A stretch of 64,000 bases of DNA from Poindextera sp036272595 (GCA_036272595.1 DATAYM010000014.1:1-64000), one strand, 5' to 3'; counted from the first letter of the stretch, positions 53,786 to 63,146 are shown. Numbers and translations are program-made. The notes: a model not told the origin generated them from the letters alone.

Positions 53786-55306
53786 ATGGCCGAAAAACTG
53801 CTGGTTCTCGGGGCCGGCATGGCCGGGCTGTTCACGGCCCTGGCCTTCGCGCCGGGGACGCGCGAGATCCTGATCCTGGAACGCGACCCGGCCCTGCCGG
53901 ACGGCGGGGTCGAGGCGGCCTTCGCCGATTGGCATCGGCGCGGCGTCGGCCAGCTGCGCCACAGCCACGGCTTCCTCGCCCGCATGCGCAACGTCATCAA
54001 GCACCGGCATCCGGACCTGCTCGACCGGCTGCGCGAGGCGGGCTGCCGCGAGATCGGCTTCGCCGACCTGATGCCGACGGCCTTGCGCCAGACCTACACG
54101 CCGCGGCCCGGCGACGAGGACATGGTCATCCTGACCAGCCGCCGCACCAGTTTCGAGTTCATCGTCCGCCGCTATGTCGAGGCGCTGCCGGGCGTCGCCA
54201 TCGTCTCGGACGCCTTCGTCCGTGAACTGATCATCGACGCCGAGCCCGGCGCGCCGTTGCGCGTCCTCGGCGCGCGCGGCGAACGGGACGGCCGGCCCGA
54301 AGAGTGGCGCGCCGACGTGACCGTCGACGCCCAGGGGCGGCTTTCCGAGGCCAAGGACCAGCTGATCGCCGCCGGCGCCGCCATCGCCGAGGAGGCCGAG
54401 GACTGCGGCATCCTCTATTTCACCCGCCACTACCGCCGGGTCGCCGCCGAGCCGGCGGCGTCCCGCGCCACCTCGACCGGCGACCTGGGCTACATAAAGT
54501 ACGCCCGCTTTCCCGGCGACAACGGCTGCTTCTCCATCACCCTGGCCGTGCCCGAGGTCGAGACGGCGCTGCGCCAGGCGGTGCTGAAGCCCGAAGTGTT
54601 CGAGCAGGTCTGCGCCATGTTCCCGGGCATCGCCGACTGGGTCGGACCGCCCGCCTCCGAGCCGATCAGCCGGGTGTTCGGCATGGGCGACCTGAAAAGC
54701 CATTGGCGGCGGTTCGTCAGCCCCGAGCGCCGCGCCATCCTGGGTTTCTTCGCGCTCGGCGACAGCCTGATCCGCACCAATCCGCTCTATGGCCGCGGCT
54801 GCTCCTTCGCCGCCGTGGAATCCGAGATCCTTCAGAGCGTGCTGGACGAGACCGCCGACCCGGCGCTGCGGGCCCGGCTCTACGACGCCCGCATCGCCAC
54901 GGCGCTGCGCCCCTATTTCGAGGACATGCGCGGGCAGGATCGCGCCGCCATCCGCCGCGCCGCGCGCGCCCTCGACCCCAGCTATCGCGCGCCGCTGCGG
55001 AGCCGGGTGCTGCAGAGCTTCATCGGCGACGGCGTCGGCATCGCCGTGCGCACCGATGTCGACCTGCTGCGCGAGGTGCTGCGCGAATTCAACATGGTCG
55101 ATCCGCCGCGCGCCTGGCTGAAACGCCCTGAGAACATGCTGAAGGTGGTCGGCCGCTGGGCGCGCGGACGCACCGCCAACGCGCGCTACTACCCGCCGCC
55201 GCTCGGGCCGCGGCGCGGCGAGATGATGGCGGCGCTCGGCCTGGATCCGGTCGCCGCCAGCCCGGTCTTGCTCTTCGGCGCGCCTGCGGAGACAAAGGAG
55301 GCCTGA
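53786..55306 (+). CDS. FAD-dependent oxidoreductase (epoxidase LasC / halogenase-like fold)
   Basis: 506 residues. The N-terminal FAD loop is LVLGAGMAGLFTALAF with an ILERDP acid at the end of strand 2. RGVGQLRHSHGFLARM is the conserved post-FAD segment of LasC-like epoxidases. FFALGDSLIRTNPLYGRGCSF is the second FAD motif. No NAD-binding motif of its own was seen. It probably oxygenates a hydrophobic substrate. It is 20 bases upstream of the SLOG-membrane gene, so it may be in its operon. Immediately before it lie two palindromes. Confidence 0.85.
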   Translation: MAEKLLVLGAGMAGLFTALAFAPGTREILILERDPALPDGGVEAAFADWHRRGVGQLRHSHGFLARMRNVIKHRHPDLLDRLREAGCREIGFADLMPTALRQTYTPRPGDEDMVILTSRRTSFEFIVRRYVEALPGVAIVSDAFVRELIIDAEPGAPLRVLGARGERDGRPEEWRADVTVDAQGRLSEAKDQLIAAGAAIAEEAEDCGILYFTRHYRRVAAEPAASRATSTGDLGYIKYARFPGDNGCFSITLAVPEVETALRQAVLKPEVFEQVCAMFPGIADWVGPPASEPISRVFGMGDLKSHWRRFVSPERRAILGFFALGDSLIRTNPLYGRGCSFAAVESEILQSVLDETADPALRARLYDARIATALRPYFEDMRGQDRAAIRRAARALDPSYRAPLRSRVLQSFIGDGVGIAVRTDVDLLREVLREFNMVDPPRAWLKRPENMLKVVGRWARGRTANARYYPPPLGPRRGEMMAALGLDPVAASPVLLFGAPAETKEA

Positions 55307-55326
55307 ACGATCGGGGCTCGGGGTCG

Positions 55327-57237
55327 ATGGCGCGGCAAGGCGAGAGCGTTCCAGCCTATCGGCCGAGACCCTGCCTGCGGGTCGGCGTCAGCGGCCACCG
55401 GACCGGCCCGAAACTGCCGGAAGAGGCCGAGCCGGCCATCCGCGCCACCGTCGCGCGGCTGTTCGACCAGCTGTCCCGCGCCTACGCCAGGTCCGCCGAC
55501 GACGCGCTCTGGGCCTTCGGGCCCGAGCCGCCCCAACTGGTGGTGGTCTCGGCCCTGGCCGAGGGCGCCGACCGGATCGTCGCCGAGGTCGGGCTCGACC
55601 ACGGCGCCGTGCTCGACGTGGTGCTTCCCGCCTCCCGCGACTATTACGCCCGCGATTTCACCAGCGCCGAGTCCCGGTCGCAGTATCGGCGGCTGCTGGG
55701 CAGGGCCCGCTCGGTGTTCGAGCTCGGAACGCCCGACGGAACCCTGGCCGAGAAGCGCGGCTATGAGGGCGCCGGCCTGATCATGCTGGCGCACGCCGAC
55801 ATCCTGATCGCCATCTGGGACGAGGGCGAGTCCGCCGGCATCGGCGGCACGGCCAACATGGTGCAGCAGGCGGTCAGCGAGGGCATGCCGATCCTGCTGA
55901 TCAATCCGGCGACCCCGAGCGAGGCGAGGCTGCTCTGGACCGGCGGCATGGAGTTGCCGCCCGCCAGGGTACGCACCGAGGACCTGCCGGCCAGCGACGC
56001 CTTCGCCGCCCTGCCGGAGCTTGTCGAGACGCTCATCGCGCCGCCTGACGACGCCGCGACCCGCTCGTCGCTGCTGGTCTTCTATGGCGAGCCGCCGGCG
56101 TCCATGCCCCGCTGGCCGCTCTATTCGGCGCTGTTGCAGCTCTTGGCGGTGCGCCAGCTGCGCGCCACCGACTTCCTGCCCAGGGACGTGCAGCCCTATT
56201 CGCCGGACCAGTGGCGGGCCCTGTTTCCCGGCCCGCCGGAGCCGCTGACCGAAACGGTCTGCAACCTCTTGCTGCCGGCGATCACCCTGCCGAACCGGTA
56301 CGCCATGCGTTATGGCGAGCTCTATCGCTCGGCCTTTGTCTTCAACTTCCTGGCCGCGGCCGTCGCCGTCACCCTGGCGCTCCTGGGACTGTCCGCCGAA
56401 CTGCCCTGGCTGCACGACCGCTTCGACGAAAACGGCCGGCTGCTGATCAAGGTCTGGCTGGCGACCGGCGAGATCAGCCTGCTGGCGGCGATCGTGGTGA
56501 TCTGGAGCCGGGGCGCCTCGGAAGGCTGGCACCGGCGCTGGCTGGACTACCGCCGCGCCGCCGAATGGCTGCGGCAGCTGCGCGTGCTCGGCCTGGTCGG
56601 CGCCCGTTCGCCGATACCGCGGCCGCGGCGAAGGCCGCCGATCCGCCCGGACGTCCCCTACGCCGCGCGACAGGACCAGGACGACTGGGTCGGCTGGTAT
56701 GTCCGCGCCGTCGAGCGGCTGATGCCGCCGCCCAACCGCGCGGCCGACGCCGACTATCTGCAGGCCGCGCGCACGGCGGTGATCACCGTGGAGCTGCGCG
56801 GCCAGATCAACTACCACCACGACAACAGCCGGCACATGGAACTGGCCGCGCGGCGCCTGCACCGGAGCGGACAGGTGCTCTTCTGGACCCCGGCGCTGGT
56901 CGGAATCAGCTTCATCCTGGCCTATTTCGCCTACCGGATCTGGGGCCTGGGCCTCGCCTACGACGGCCGATTCTACGCGACGGCGGTGACCGCGGCCCTG
57001 CCGGCCTTTGGCGCGGCGCTGTACGCCATCCGCGTGCAGGGCGACTTCGAGACGGTCGCCGCCCGTTCGGAGGAGATGGCGGCGCGGCTGTCGACCATCC
57101 GCGAAGTCATGAATGACGAGCCCATCGATTTCTTCCGCCTTTCCGACCTGATCCAGCGGGCGGCGGCGGTGATGAGCGCCGAACAGTCGGAATGGCGCAC
57201 CCTGTTCAGCACCCGTCCCTTGAGCCTGCCCGCCTGA
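55327..57237 (+). CDS. SLOG-type nucleotide-sensor domain fused to SLATT-like membrane domains
   Basis: 636 residues. The N-terminal Rossmannoid domain has LRVGVSGHR (17-25), VVVSALAEGADRIVAE (72-87), then AHADILIAIWDEG (155-167) and GIGGTANMVQQAV (171-183). This is the order of SLOG/LOG-like domains that bind or process nucleotide-type ligands. Two transmembrane pairs follow, about 337-355/377-394 and 517-538/549-569. Each has adjacent W/R-rich cytosolic helices such as WLDYRRAAEWLRQLR, resembling SLATT effector domains. SLOG-SLATT proteins are predicted conflict or cell-death effectors. The domain assignment is from motifs only. A lipoprotein gene lies 103 bases downstream. Confidence 0.62.
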   Translation: MARQGESVPAYRPRPCLRVGVSGHRTGPKLPEEAEPAIRATVARLFDQLSRAYARSADDALWAFGPEPPQLVVVSALAEGADRIVAEVGLDHGAVLDVVLPASRDYYARDFTSAESRSQYRRLLGRARSVFELGTPDGTLAEKRGYEGAGLIMLAHADILIAIWDEGESAGIGGTANMVQQAVSEGMPILLINPATPSEARLLWTGGMELPPARVRTEDLPASDAFAALPELVETLIAPPDDAATRSSLLVFYGEPPASMPRWPLYSALLQLLAVRQLRATDFLPRDVQPYSPDQWRALFPGPPEPLTETVCNLLLPAITLPNRYAMRYGELYRSAFVFNFLAAAVAVTLALLGLSAELPWLHDRFDENGRLLIKVWLATGEISLLAAIVVIWSRGASEGWHRRWLDYRRAAEWLRQLRVLGLVGARSPIPRPRRRPPIRPDVPYAARQDQDDWVGWYVRAVERLMPPPNRAADADYLQAARTAVITVELRGQINYHHDNSRHMELAARRLHRSGQVLFWTPALVGISFILAYFAYRIWGLGLAYDGRFYATAVTAALPAFGAALYAIRVQGDFETVAARSEEMAARLSTIREVMNDEPIDFFRLSDLIQRAAAVMSAEQSEWRTLFSTRPLSLPA

Positions 57238-57340
57238 CCGGCTGGGCGGACGTCGGCCAGCACCACGGCGACGCCATGGCCTATTGACCTCGTTCGAACC
57301 CGCGCCTCATGCTGGCTCCGCGTCATTTGGGGGGCCTGGA

Positions 57341-58603
57341 ATGCGCGCATCGGCAAGATGGCTGGCGTTGGCGTCGCTGTCGCTGGCGTTGGGCGGGTGC
57401 GTGTCCGCCGGTTCGCTGGCCAATCGCGGCGTCTCGATCGACGAGGGCGTCGGCAAGATGGCCAACCGCGGCATCCTGCTGAACCTGGCCAGGGCCAGCA
57501 AGGGCGAGCCGCTCTATTTCGTCTCGATCGGCAACGTCCAGGCCCAGGGCACCACAGACCTCAGGATCGGCGCGCCCGGCTTCACCGAGGGCGCCAGCCT
57601 GCCGCTGGCGGCGCGGCAGATCATCCAGAGCGGCACCTCGACCTTCCTCGACAACACCATCAACACCAACTTCCAGATGGGGGTGTTCAACACCCAGACC
57701 TTCTATGAAGGCATGCTGCAGCCGCTGGGCCTGAACGACATCGACCTTCTGCTGCACCAGGGCTTTTCGCGCGAGATGGTCTTCTACCTGGTGATCGAGA
57801 AGGCCAAGGTCACGCCCTGTCCGCTGTCCGCCAGCCCCGACCCCTGCATCCTCTACAACGACCCCGCCAACCCGTCCTACCTGCTGTTCCGGGGGGCCAT
57901 CGAGGCGGCGATGGAGCATGGCCTGGTCACCGAGGTGCCGCAGAACCTGGACAGCTACGTCGCGCCGACCAGCCCGGTGACCGACCAGGGCGCCGCCGGC
58001 GCGCAGCAGCAGGCCAGAGCCGCCGCCGAGCAGGTCGCGGCGCAGTCCTCCGGCGGCAATATCGGCAACGCCGGCAAGATCGATTTCGTCCTGCGGCCGC
58101 CGACCGAGGAGCCGAAGGCGCAGCTCTGCTTCGAGCGCGCCCTGTCCACCGAAACCGCCAAGAAGCAGTTCGACCAGCTGAAGGCCGAGGGAAAACCGCC
58201 CTTCTATTGCGGCAGCGGCCACAAGCGCGGCAGCGCGCCGCTGACGGTGCGGCTGTTCGACGGCAAGGACTACCAGATCGTGGTCACCACCCGCTCGATC
58301 TACGGCATATTCAACTATCTGGGCGCGGTGATGGACGCTCCGCCGAGCGAACAGCCGATGCTGGTGGACTACAAGGTGCCGTCCGAGACCACCCCCGCCG
58401 GGCCGTTGCTGACGGTGAACCATACCGGGATCCTCGCCACCGGCTGCTTCACGGCGGTCAACTACGGCGGCAAGGGCTACTGCGTGCCGGAAGACGGCGC
58501 CCAGACCACCAAGCAGGTGTTCAATGTGTTGAGCGCGCTGGTGGCCCTGAAGCAGTCGCCCGGGGACCTGCCGGTGGCGCAGACCGTGCTGGTGGCGCCC
58601 TAG
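57341..58603 (+). CDS. lipoprotein of unknown function
   Basis: 420 residues. It has a signal peptide with lipobox LGGC (lipidated Cys20), then SAGSLANRGVSIDEGVGKM. The middle region (about 225-245) is Gln/Ala-rich. Cysteines occur in VTPCPLS, DPCILYND, QLCFERA, PFYCGSG and ATGCFTAV, compatible with disulfides in the periplasm. I do not recognise a family. The ATG at 57341 follows GGGGGGCCTGGA. Its place 103 bases after the SLOG-membrane gene suggests a shared function, unproven. Confidence 0.8.
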   Translation: MRASARWLALASLSLALGGCVSAGSLANRGVSIDEGVGKMANRGILLNLARASKGEPLYFVSIGNVQAQGTTDLRIGAPGFTEGASLPLAARQIIQSGTSTFLDNTINTNFQMGVFNTQTFYEGMLQPLGLNDIDLLLHQGFSREMVFYLVIEKAKVTPCPLSASPDPCILYNDPANPSYLLFRGAIEAAMEHGLVTEVPQNLDSYVAPTSPVTDQGAAGAQQQARAAAEQVAAQSSGGNIGNAGKIDFVLRPPTEEPKAQLCFERALSTETAKKQFDQLKAEGKPPFYCGSGHKRGSAPLTVRLFDGKDYQIVVTTRSIYGIFNYLGAVMDAPPSEQPMLVDYKVPSETTPAGPLLTVNHTGILATGCFTAVNYGGKGYCVPEDGAQTTKQVFNVLSALVALKQSPGDLPVAQTVLVAP

Positions 58604-58610
58604 CCTCTGG

Positions 58611-59699
58611 CTAGTCCAGCCGTCGCCGGTAGCAGAGGATGGCGATGGAAAAGACCACGACGGTGAAGATGGCCACCGGTCCCATGTGCGACCAGACCGC
58701 CATCGGCCCCTCGTCGCGCAGCAAGACGTCGCGGGTGGCGCGGATGTAGTGGGTCAGCGGAATGGCCTCGCCGATCGCCCGCGCCCAGGCCGGCATGCCG
58801 TTGAACGGGAACATGAAGCCCGAGAGCAGGATCGACGGCAGGTAGGAGAAGGCCGAGGCCTGCACCGCCTGGATCTGGGTCTGGGCCAGGGCCGAGAAGG
58901 CGAACCCCATCACCAGGTAGGCGGCGACGAACAGCGGCGTCGCCGCCACCAGCGCCCAGGTGGACGCCGGCAGCGGCACGCCGAACAGCAGGTGGACGAT
59001 GCCGAGCAGGCAGACGGTCTGCACGAAGCCGATGACCATGTAGGGCGCCAGCTTGCCGATCAGCGCCTCCGCCGGCCCGACCGGGGTGGCCAGAAGACTC
59101 TCCCAACTGCCCAGTTCGCGCTCGCGAACCAGGGTCAGCGCCCCGAGGAAGAGGCTGGTGATCATCACGATCACCCCGACCAGCCCCGGCGCGATCGAGG
59201 ATATGGTCTTGGCCCCGGGGTCGTGCAGCCAGACCAGGTCGACGCTGGGGGTCTGGTCCTCGGCGTAGACCTGCGCCACCTGCTTCCAGATGCCGGTCTC
59301 CAGGGCGGCGATCACCGGCTGCACCTCGGCGGGGTCGCCGGCGTCGGCGATGATGCGCACCAGCACGCCGTGGGTCTGCGGGTCGCGCCCGACCTCGATG
59401 CCGATCATGGCCGCGCCGCTGCGCACGGCCTTCTCGGCGGTTCCCGCCGCCCCGATCCCGCCCTTGAGAATGACCGCCGGATTGCCGCGGATGGCGTCCA
59501 TCGCCGGCGCCACCAGCCGCGGCTCGTCGGTGGCGATGGCCAGCGGCACGTTCTTCGGCTGCAGGCTGATGGCGTAGCCGTACAGCAGGATCTGCAGCAC
59601 CGGCAGCACGAAGATCAGCACCAGGGCGGCGCGATCGGCGATCAGCTGCAGGGTCTCGACCCTGGCCACCGCGGCGCAGCGCCTGAAACGAAAGCTCAT
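58611..59699 (-). CDS. ABC-2 type permease (NatB/YhhJ-like)
   Basis: A 362-residue exporter permease. A single N-terminal helix (LVLIFVLPVLQILLYGYAI), a periplasmic domain of about 150 residues and five C-terminal helices (for example VTGLV-type VGVIVMITSLFLGAL, MVIGFVQTVCLLGIVHLLF) are in family order. SWESLLATPVGPAEAL is the conserved cytoplasmic motif. It is downstream of the ATPase gene by 10 bases. Substrates of such pairs include drugs and lipids; none is specified. Confidence 0.93.
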   Translation of the reverse strand: MSFRFRRCAAVARVETLQLIADRAALVLIFVLPVLQILLYGYAISLQPKNVPLAIATDEPRLVAPAMDAIRGNPAVILKGGIGAAGTAEKAVRSGAAMIGIEVGRDPQTHGVLVRIIADAGDPAEVQPVIAALETGIWKQVAQVYAEDQTPSVDLVWLHDPGAKTISSIAPGLVGVIVMITSLFLGALTLVRERELGSWESLLATPVGPAEALIGKLAPYMVIGFVQTVCLLGIVHLLFGVPLPASTWALVAATPLFVAAYLVMGFAFSALAQTQIQAVQASAFSYLPSILLSGFMFPFNGMPAWARAIGEAIPLTHYIRATRDVLLRDEGPMAVWSHMGPVAIFTVVVFSIAILCYRRRLD

Positions 59700-59709
59700 G
59701 CGCCCACCT

Positions 59710-60675
59710 TCACGCCTGGCCCCTGCCCGGCAGGCTTTCCTTGACCAGGACGAAGGCCGCGTCCTCCAGCCGCTTCGGCGCGTCCTCGGCGGCCAGGCCG
59801 GCGGCCTCGGCGCGGGCGCACACCCGCGCCAGGGCGTCCGGCCGTGTCAGCACCCTCAGGCGCTGACCCTGCACATAGGTGGCCATCACCCCGTCGAGGG
59901 CATCGAACAGATGCGCCGCGCGATGGATGTCGCCGCCGCCGATCACCACCGCCGAGAACGGCGCGGTCTGCGCCAGCGCGTGCGGATCGCCGAGCGCCAG
60001 CACGCAGCCGCGCGAGAACAGGGCGACGCGCGCGCACTGCTCGGCCTCGGCCAGGTCATGGGTGTTGATGATGACGCTGTCGCCGCGCGCGGCCAGGCCG
60101 GCGATGCGCCGCCAGACATCCTGGCGCGACTCGGCGTCGAGGCCGGCGGTGGGCTCGTCCAGCAGCACCAGCTTCGGCCGGTGGATGAGGGCGGCCGCCA
60201 GCAGCAGCCGCCGCGCCCAGCCGCCGGAAAGGCTGGAGGCGCGCTGGCCGCGGAAGGGGCCGAGGTCGAAGTCCTCGATCGCCGCCGCCACGGCGCGCCT
60301 GGGGTCGGGCAGTTCGTAGACGTCGGCGCGGAAACGCAGGTTCTCGGTCACGCTCAGCTCGCCGTAGAGGGCGAGCTTCTGCGGCATGTAGCCCACCAGC
60401 CGCCTTGCCGGGCCGCCGGCCATGATGTCGTGGCCGAGCACATGACCCTGGCCGGCGTCGGCGCGCAGCAGCCCGGCCAGGATGCGCAAGGTGGTGGTCT
60501 TGCCCGCCCCGTTCGGACCGACGAAGCCCAGGACCTCAGCCGGCCGCAGGTCGAGCGAGACGTCGACGATGGCCGGGCGGTGACCGAACCGCTTGGCCAG
60601 CCCGCGCACCGCCAGCACATCCTCCGTCGGCGCGGTCGCGCAATCCGACGAAGCCAGGATCTTGACCTCCGTCAC
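59710..60675 (-). CDS. ABC transporter ATP-binding protein (partner of 58611)
   Basis: A 321-residue ATPase. Walker A is FVGPNGAGKTTTLRI, the signature is SSLSGGWARRL, Walker B is KLVLLDEPTAGLD, and the switch His is in IINTHDLAEAEQ. A C-terminal tail of about 90 residues follows. The frame opens with GTG at 60675 and has no clear ribosome-binding site, so a start a few codons later is possible. It forms an operon with the permease. Confidence 0.93.
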   Translation of the reverse strand: MTEVKILASSDCATAPTEDVLAVRGLAKRFGHRPAIVDVSLDLRPAEVLGFVGPNGAGKTTTLRILAGLLRADAGQGHVLGHDIMAGGPARRLVGYMPQKLALYGELSVTENLRFRADVYELPDPRRAVAAAIEDFDLGPFRGQRASSLSGGWARRLLLAAALIHRPKLVLLDEPTAGLDAESRQDVWRRIAGLAARGDSVIINTHDLAEAEQCARVALFSRGCVLALGDPHALAQTAPFSAVVIGGGDIHRAAHLFDALDGVMATYVQGQRLRVLTRPDALARVCARAEAAGLAAEDAPKRLEDAAFVLVKESLPGRGQA

Positions 60676-60892
60676 GCGAAAAAAGATCCCGCCCCGAACC
60701 GCACCCGCGCGATCATCGCTTCCTTATCCTCCGGCCCCGCAGCGAGCCGCAATGACCGGCTCGCGGGCGAGTTAGGGCGCAAGCGGCGGCGCGGCGCAAG
60801 CCCGGGGGCTGTCCTGATCGCGTCATCAATCGGTCGGATCGCGTGACATCGGGGGCCTTTTCAGCCGACCCTCTTTGACAGCCGGAACGCAA

Positions 60893-61040
60893 AAGGGCGA
60901 CCCCGCGGGCCGCCCTTAAGTTCGGCTCTGTCCGTTCCGCGGCCCGGAAAAGCGTCCTCGGACGCCTGTCCCGGGAGCCTTCCGCGGGACTCCCCTCGCC
61001 CCCGACGAAGTCGCAAGACGACCCCGCGAAGCTCAATTCG
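60893..61040 (-). ncRNA. candidate structured RNA on the minus strand
   Basis: Successive small inverted repeats: AAGGGCG/CGCCCTT (60893-60899, 60911-60917), TTCCG/CGGAA, GCGTCC-tc-GGACGC and TCCCG/CGGGA. On the minus strand an AT-rich TATAAG near 61035 could be a -10 element, and the first hairpin followed by TTTTGCG could be a terminator, giving about 130-140 bases. No known RNA family was recognised; ordinary GC-rich sequence also gives many hairpins. Confidence 0.25.
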
Positions 61041-61309
61041 CTTATATTTCTGACTGATCCGCGGCGCGGAGCAAAGCGTGATCAGCCCCGAAGGTTGCGA
61101 TGCCGGAAAACTGTTGCGCGGCGGGCACAGAGGCGGGGGCCGCGAAATGGCCTAATTCCGGTCGCGGCATGGCCTCATGCGCCGTCGATAAAACACCTGT
61201 CGGCTGATTGGCTGTTCCGCGGGTCCCGGATCCTGAACAGCCCCCCCAGCCCCCCTGGATCGGTGGACGCCGATCGGCCGACAACCCTTCCTCTTCAATC
61301 CGCGCTTTC

Positions 61310-61333
61310 GAGCCGCGCCCTCCGGCGCGGCTC
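61310..61333. repeat. perfect hairpin in the oxygenase leader
   Basis: GAGCCGCGCC (61310-61319) pairs with GGCGCGGCTC (61324-61333) around a 4-base loop, 78 bases before the GTG at 61412. No T-run follows, so it may be a leader structure and not a terminator. Confidence 0.45.
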
Positions 61334-61411
61334 TGTCGCATCCGGGCGCGAACTGTGGCATCTACCGCGCGACTGTCCCCGACGGAAACGTCGTCTGGAA
61401 GGATTTTCGAA

Positions 61412-62125
61412 GTGTCCGCCCTAGCCAAATCCGTGGTCGGCGACGTCGAGGCCGACGTCGCCGCGATCAAGGCGCAGATCGCCGCCAGCCTCGCCGCCGC
61501 GACGGTTTCCGAGACGCCCTATCATCACTGGACGCTCACCGACGTCTTTCCCGAAGCGACGGTGGAGGCGCTTTTCGACCTGCCCTTCAAAGCGCCGGCG
61601 CTGGGCGGGGTTTCCGGCAAGCGTGAGCTGCATAACGACACCCGCACTTATTTCGACGACGAGAATATCGCTCGCCGTCCGGTCTGCGAGGCCATCGCCC
61701 GCGCTTTCCATGACGGCGACACGGTGGCGACGCTCGCCGACGCCATCGGGGTGAACCTGGACGGCAGCTATCTGCGCATCGAGTTCGCCCAGGACATCGA
61801 CGGCTTCTGGCTGCACCCACACACCGACCTGGGCGTCAAGCTGGTCACCCTGCTCTACTATCTGGCCGAACCGGGCCAGGAGGATCTGGGCACCGACATC
61901 TATCTCGCCGCCGATCGATGGGCCGCCCGCGCGCCCTTCCTGCGCAACCAGGCGCTGATGTTCGTGCCCACCGACCACACCTGGCACGGTTTCGAGCCGC
62001 GCAGGATCGACGGCGTGCGCAAGTCGGTGATCATCAACTACGTCACCCCCGAGTGGCGCGACCGCTCGCAGCTCGCCTACAACACCGAGACCGTGCGCGC
62101 CTCGACCAGCCGCCGCACCGCCTGA
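61412..62125 (+). CDS. 2OG-Fe(II) oxygenase family protein
   Basis: 237 residues from a GTG start with GGAAGGA about 9 bases upstream. The iron triad is His137, Asp139 (LHPHTDLG) and His192 (HTWHGFEP), with Arg203 (VRKSVIINY) for 2-oxoglutarate. The topology is prolyl-hydroxylase-like. It lacks a signal peptide. Its 3' end overlaps the convergent ELM1-family gene by 49 bases. Substrate unknown; the neighbourhood suggests a glycan, lipid or surface molecule. Confidence 0.9.
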   Translation: MSALAKSVVGDVEADVAAIKAQIAASLAAATVSETPYHHWTLTDVFPEATVEALFDLPFKAPALGGVSGKRELHNDTRTYFDDENIARRPVCEAIARAFHDGDTVATLADAIGVNLDGSYLRIEFAQDIDGFWLHPHTDLGVKLVTLLYYLAEPGQEDLGTDIYLAADRWAARAPFLRNQALMFVPTDHTWHGFEPRRIDGVRKSVIINYVTPEWRDRSQLAYNTETVRASTSRRTA

Positions 62126-63042
62126 GCCGCGAAGTCCGTCGCATCGACCGGCCTGAGGGCGCGCATGACGGCCGGACCGCCGGTGAAAGGCGCGATCAGG
62201 CCGTCCGTCGTCAGGGTCTTGAGGAACTCGGCATGACGGCCGTTCTGCGGCTCGCCGAAGACGTCGACCGGATGGCCGGTGGCCAGGGCCTCGGAGATCA
62301 TCGAGACGCTGTCGCTGGTGACCACCAGCCGCCCGGCCAGGGCGAGGATGCCGAGATAGGGGTTGTCGCTCTCGCGGTCCCAGACGAGGACGCCCGGATC
62401 GCCGGCGAACGCCGCCTCCACCGCGGCGAGCAGCGGCGCGGGCGTGCGGCGGGACGGGGCGATCGCCAGCCTCGCGCCGCCCTCGCGCCGCAGCCGCATC
62501 AGCGCCGCGACGAAGGCCTCGGTGGGAAAGGTGCGCCCGCCGGTCGGCCCGCCGATCAACACCCCGGCCAGCGGCTCCGGCCCGAAATCCAGCCGTCCGC
62601 GCCAGGCCTCGGCGGCTTGCGCCAGCTTGGCCGCGGTGACCCGGTGCAGGGCGGTGGCGACCTTCATCACGTTCGGCCCGGTCACCGCGTCGTGCTGCAT
62701 GGCGACCACCAGGTCGAAGCCGCCCGGGCGCGCCAGCGGGTCCTGGACGTGGACGGTGATCGTCTTCCCGCCGCTGGCCTTGCGGATGGCCATCGAGAGC
62801 GCCGCCGTCCTGCGCCCGCAGCTGATCAGCAGCTCGGGCCAGGGCGGCGCCGGCCGTTCGCGCGCCGGATCGAGCAGCGCGAAGGGATCTGGCGTCAGCG
62901 CCACCGGCAGCCGGTTCCACGGGAAACGCAGGCCGACCACCAGCTCGCGCGGTTCCGTGGTCAGCCGCTCGGCCAGGCCAAGCGCCTGGCTGCGGAAACC
63001 GGCCTCGCCGGTGGTCATGACCCAGCAGGCTCCCGGGGTCAT
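62077..63042 (-). CDS. mitochondrial-fission ELM1 family protein (DUF1022)
   Basis: 321 residues. It opens MTPGACWVMTTGEAGFRSQALGLAE, with FPWNRLPV, LLISCGRRTAALS, VHVQDPLARPGGFDLVVAM and VTSDSVSMISEALATGHPV. This is the order of bacterial ELM1-like proteins, which have a GT-B-like glycosyltransferase fold. The plant member affects mitochondrial fission; bacterial roles are unsettled and may concern surface glycans. The start at 63042 precedes the conserved region; an upstream ATG at 63249 adds a non-conserved tail overlapping the divergent gene. It lies between two 2OG-oxygenase genes. Confidence 0.88.
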   Translation of the reverse strand: MTPGACWVMTTGEAGFRSQALGLAERLTTEPRELVVGLRFPWNRLPVALTPDPFALLDPARERPAPPWPELLISCGRRTAALSMAIRKASGGKTITVHVQDPLARPGGFDLVVAMQHDAVTGPNVMKVATALHRVTAAKLAQAAEAWRGRLDFGPEPLAGVLIGGPTGGRTFPTEAFVAALMRLRREGGARLAIAPSRRTPAPLLAAVEAAFAGDPGVLVWDRESDNPYLGILALAGRLVVTSDSVSMISEALATGHPVDVFGEPQNGRHAEFLKTLTTDGLIAPFTGGPAVMRALRPVDATDFAAQAVRRLVEARTVSVL

Positions 63043-63146
63043 GTCGCAGGATCGCTCGGTGCGCCGCACATAACTCAGCCTATAGCCAAAGGATTCGGGG
63101 TTACGATATGGGACTGATGCATCGGGCGGGGCGGAAAGGAGCGGAA

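Larger units (their letters stand above)
60676..61411. other. long non-coding interval with structured segments
   Basis: 736 bases between divergent genes, with no convincing frame. It holds a hairpin-rich stretch at 60893-61040 (candidate RNA, listed separately) and a 10-bp perfect hairpin at 61310-61333. The remaining sequence shows no recognisable RNA family or operator. Confidence 0.6.

Noticed and set aside
60713..61036. Possible 107-residue protein on the minus strand in the large spacer
   Set aside because: It has no ribosome-binding site, no motif, an Arg-rich composition and overlaps inverted repeats; more likely non-coding.
61208..61411. N-terminal extension of the 2OG oxygenase from an upstream ATG
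   Set aside because: The added residues are Pro/Arg-rich and span a perfect hairpin; the GTG at 61412 has a good ribosome-binding site and starts a normal-length protein.
61042..61470. Possible 142-residue minus-strand protein
   Set aside because: It overlaps the start of the supported 2OG oxygenase and shows no domain.
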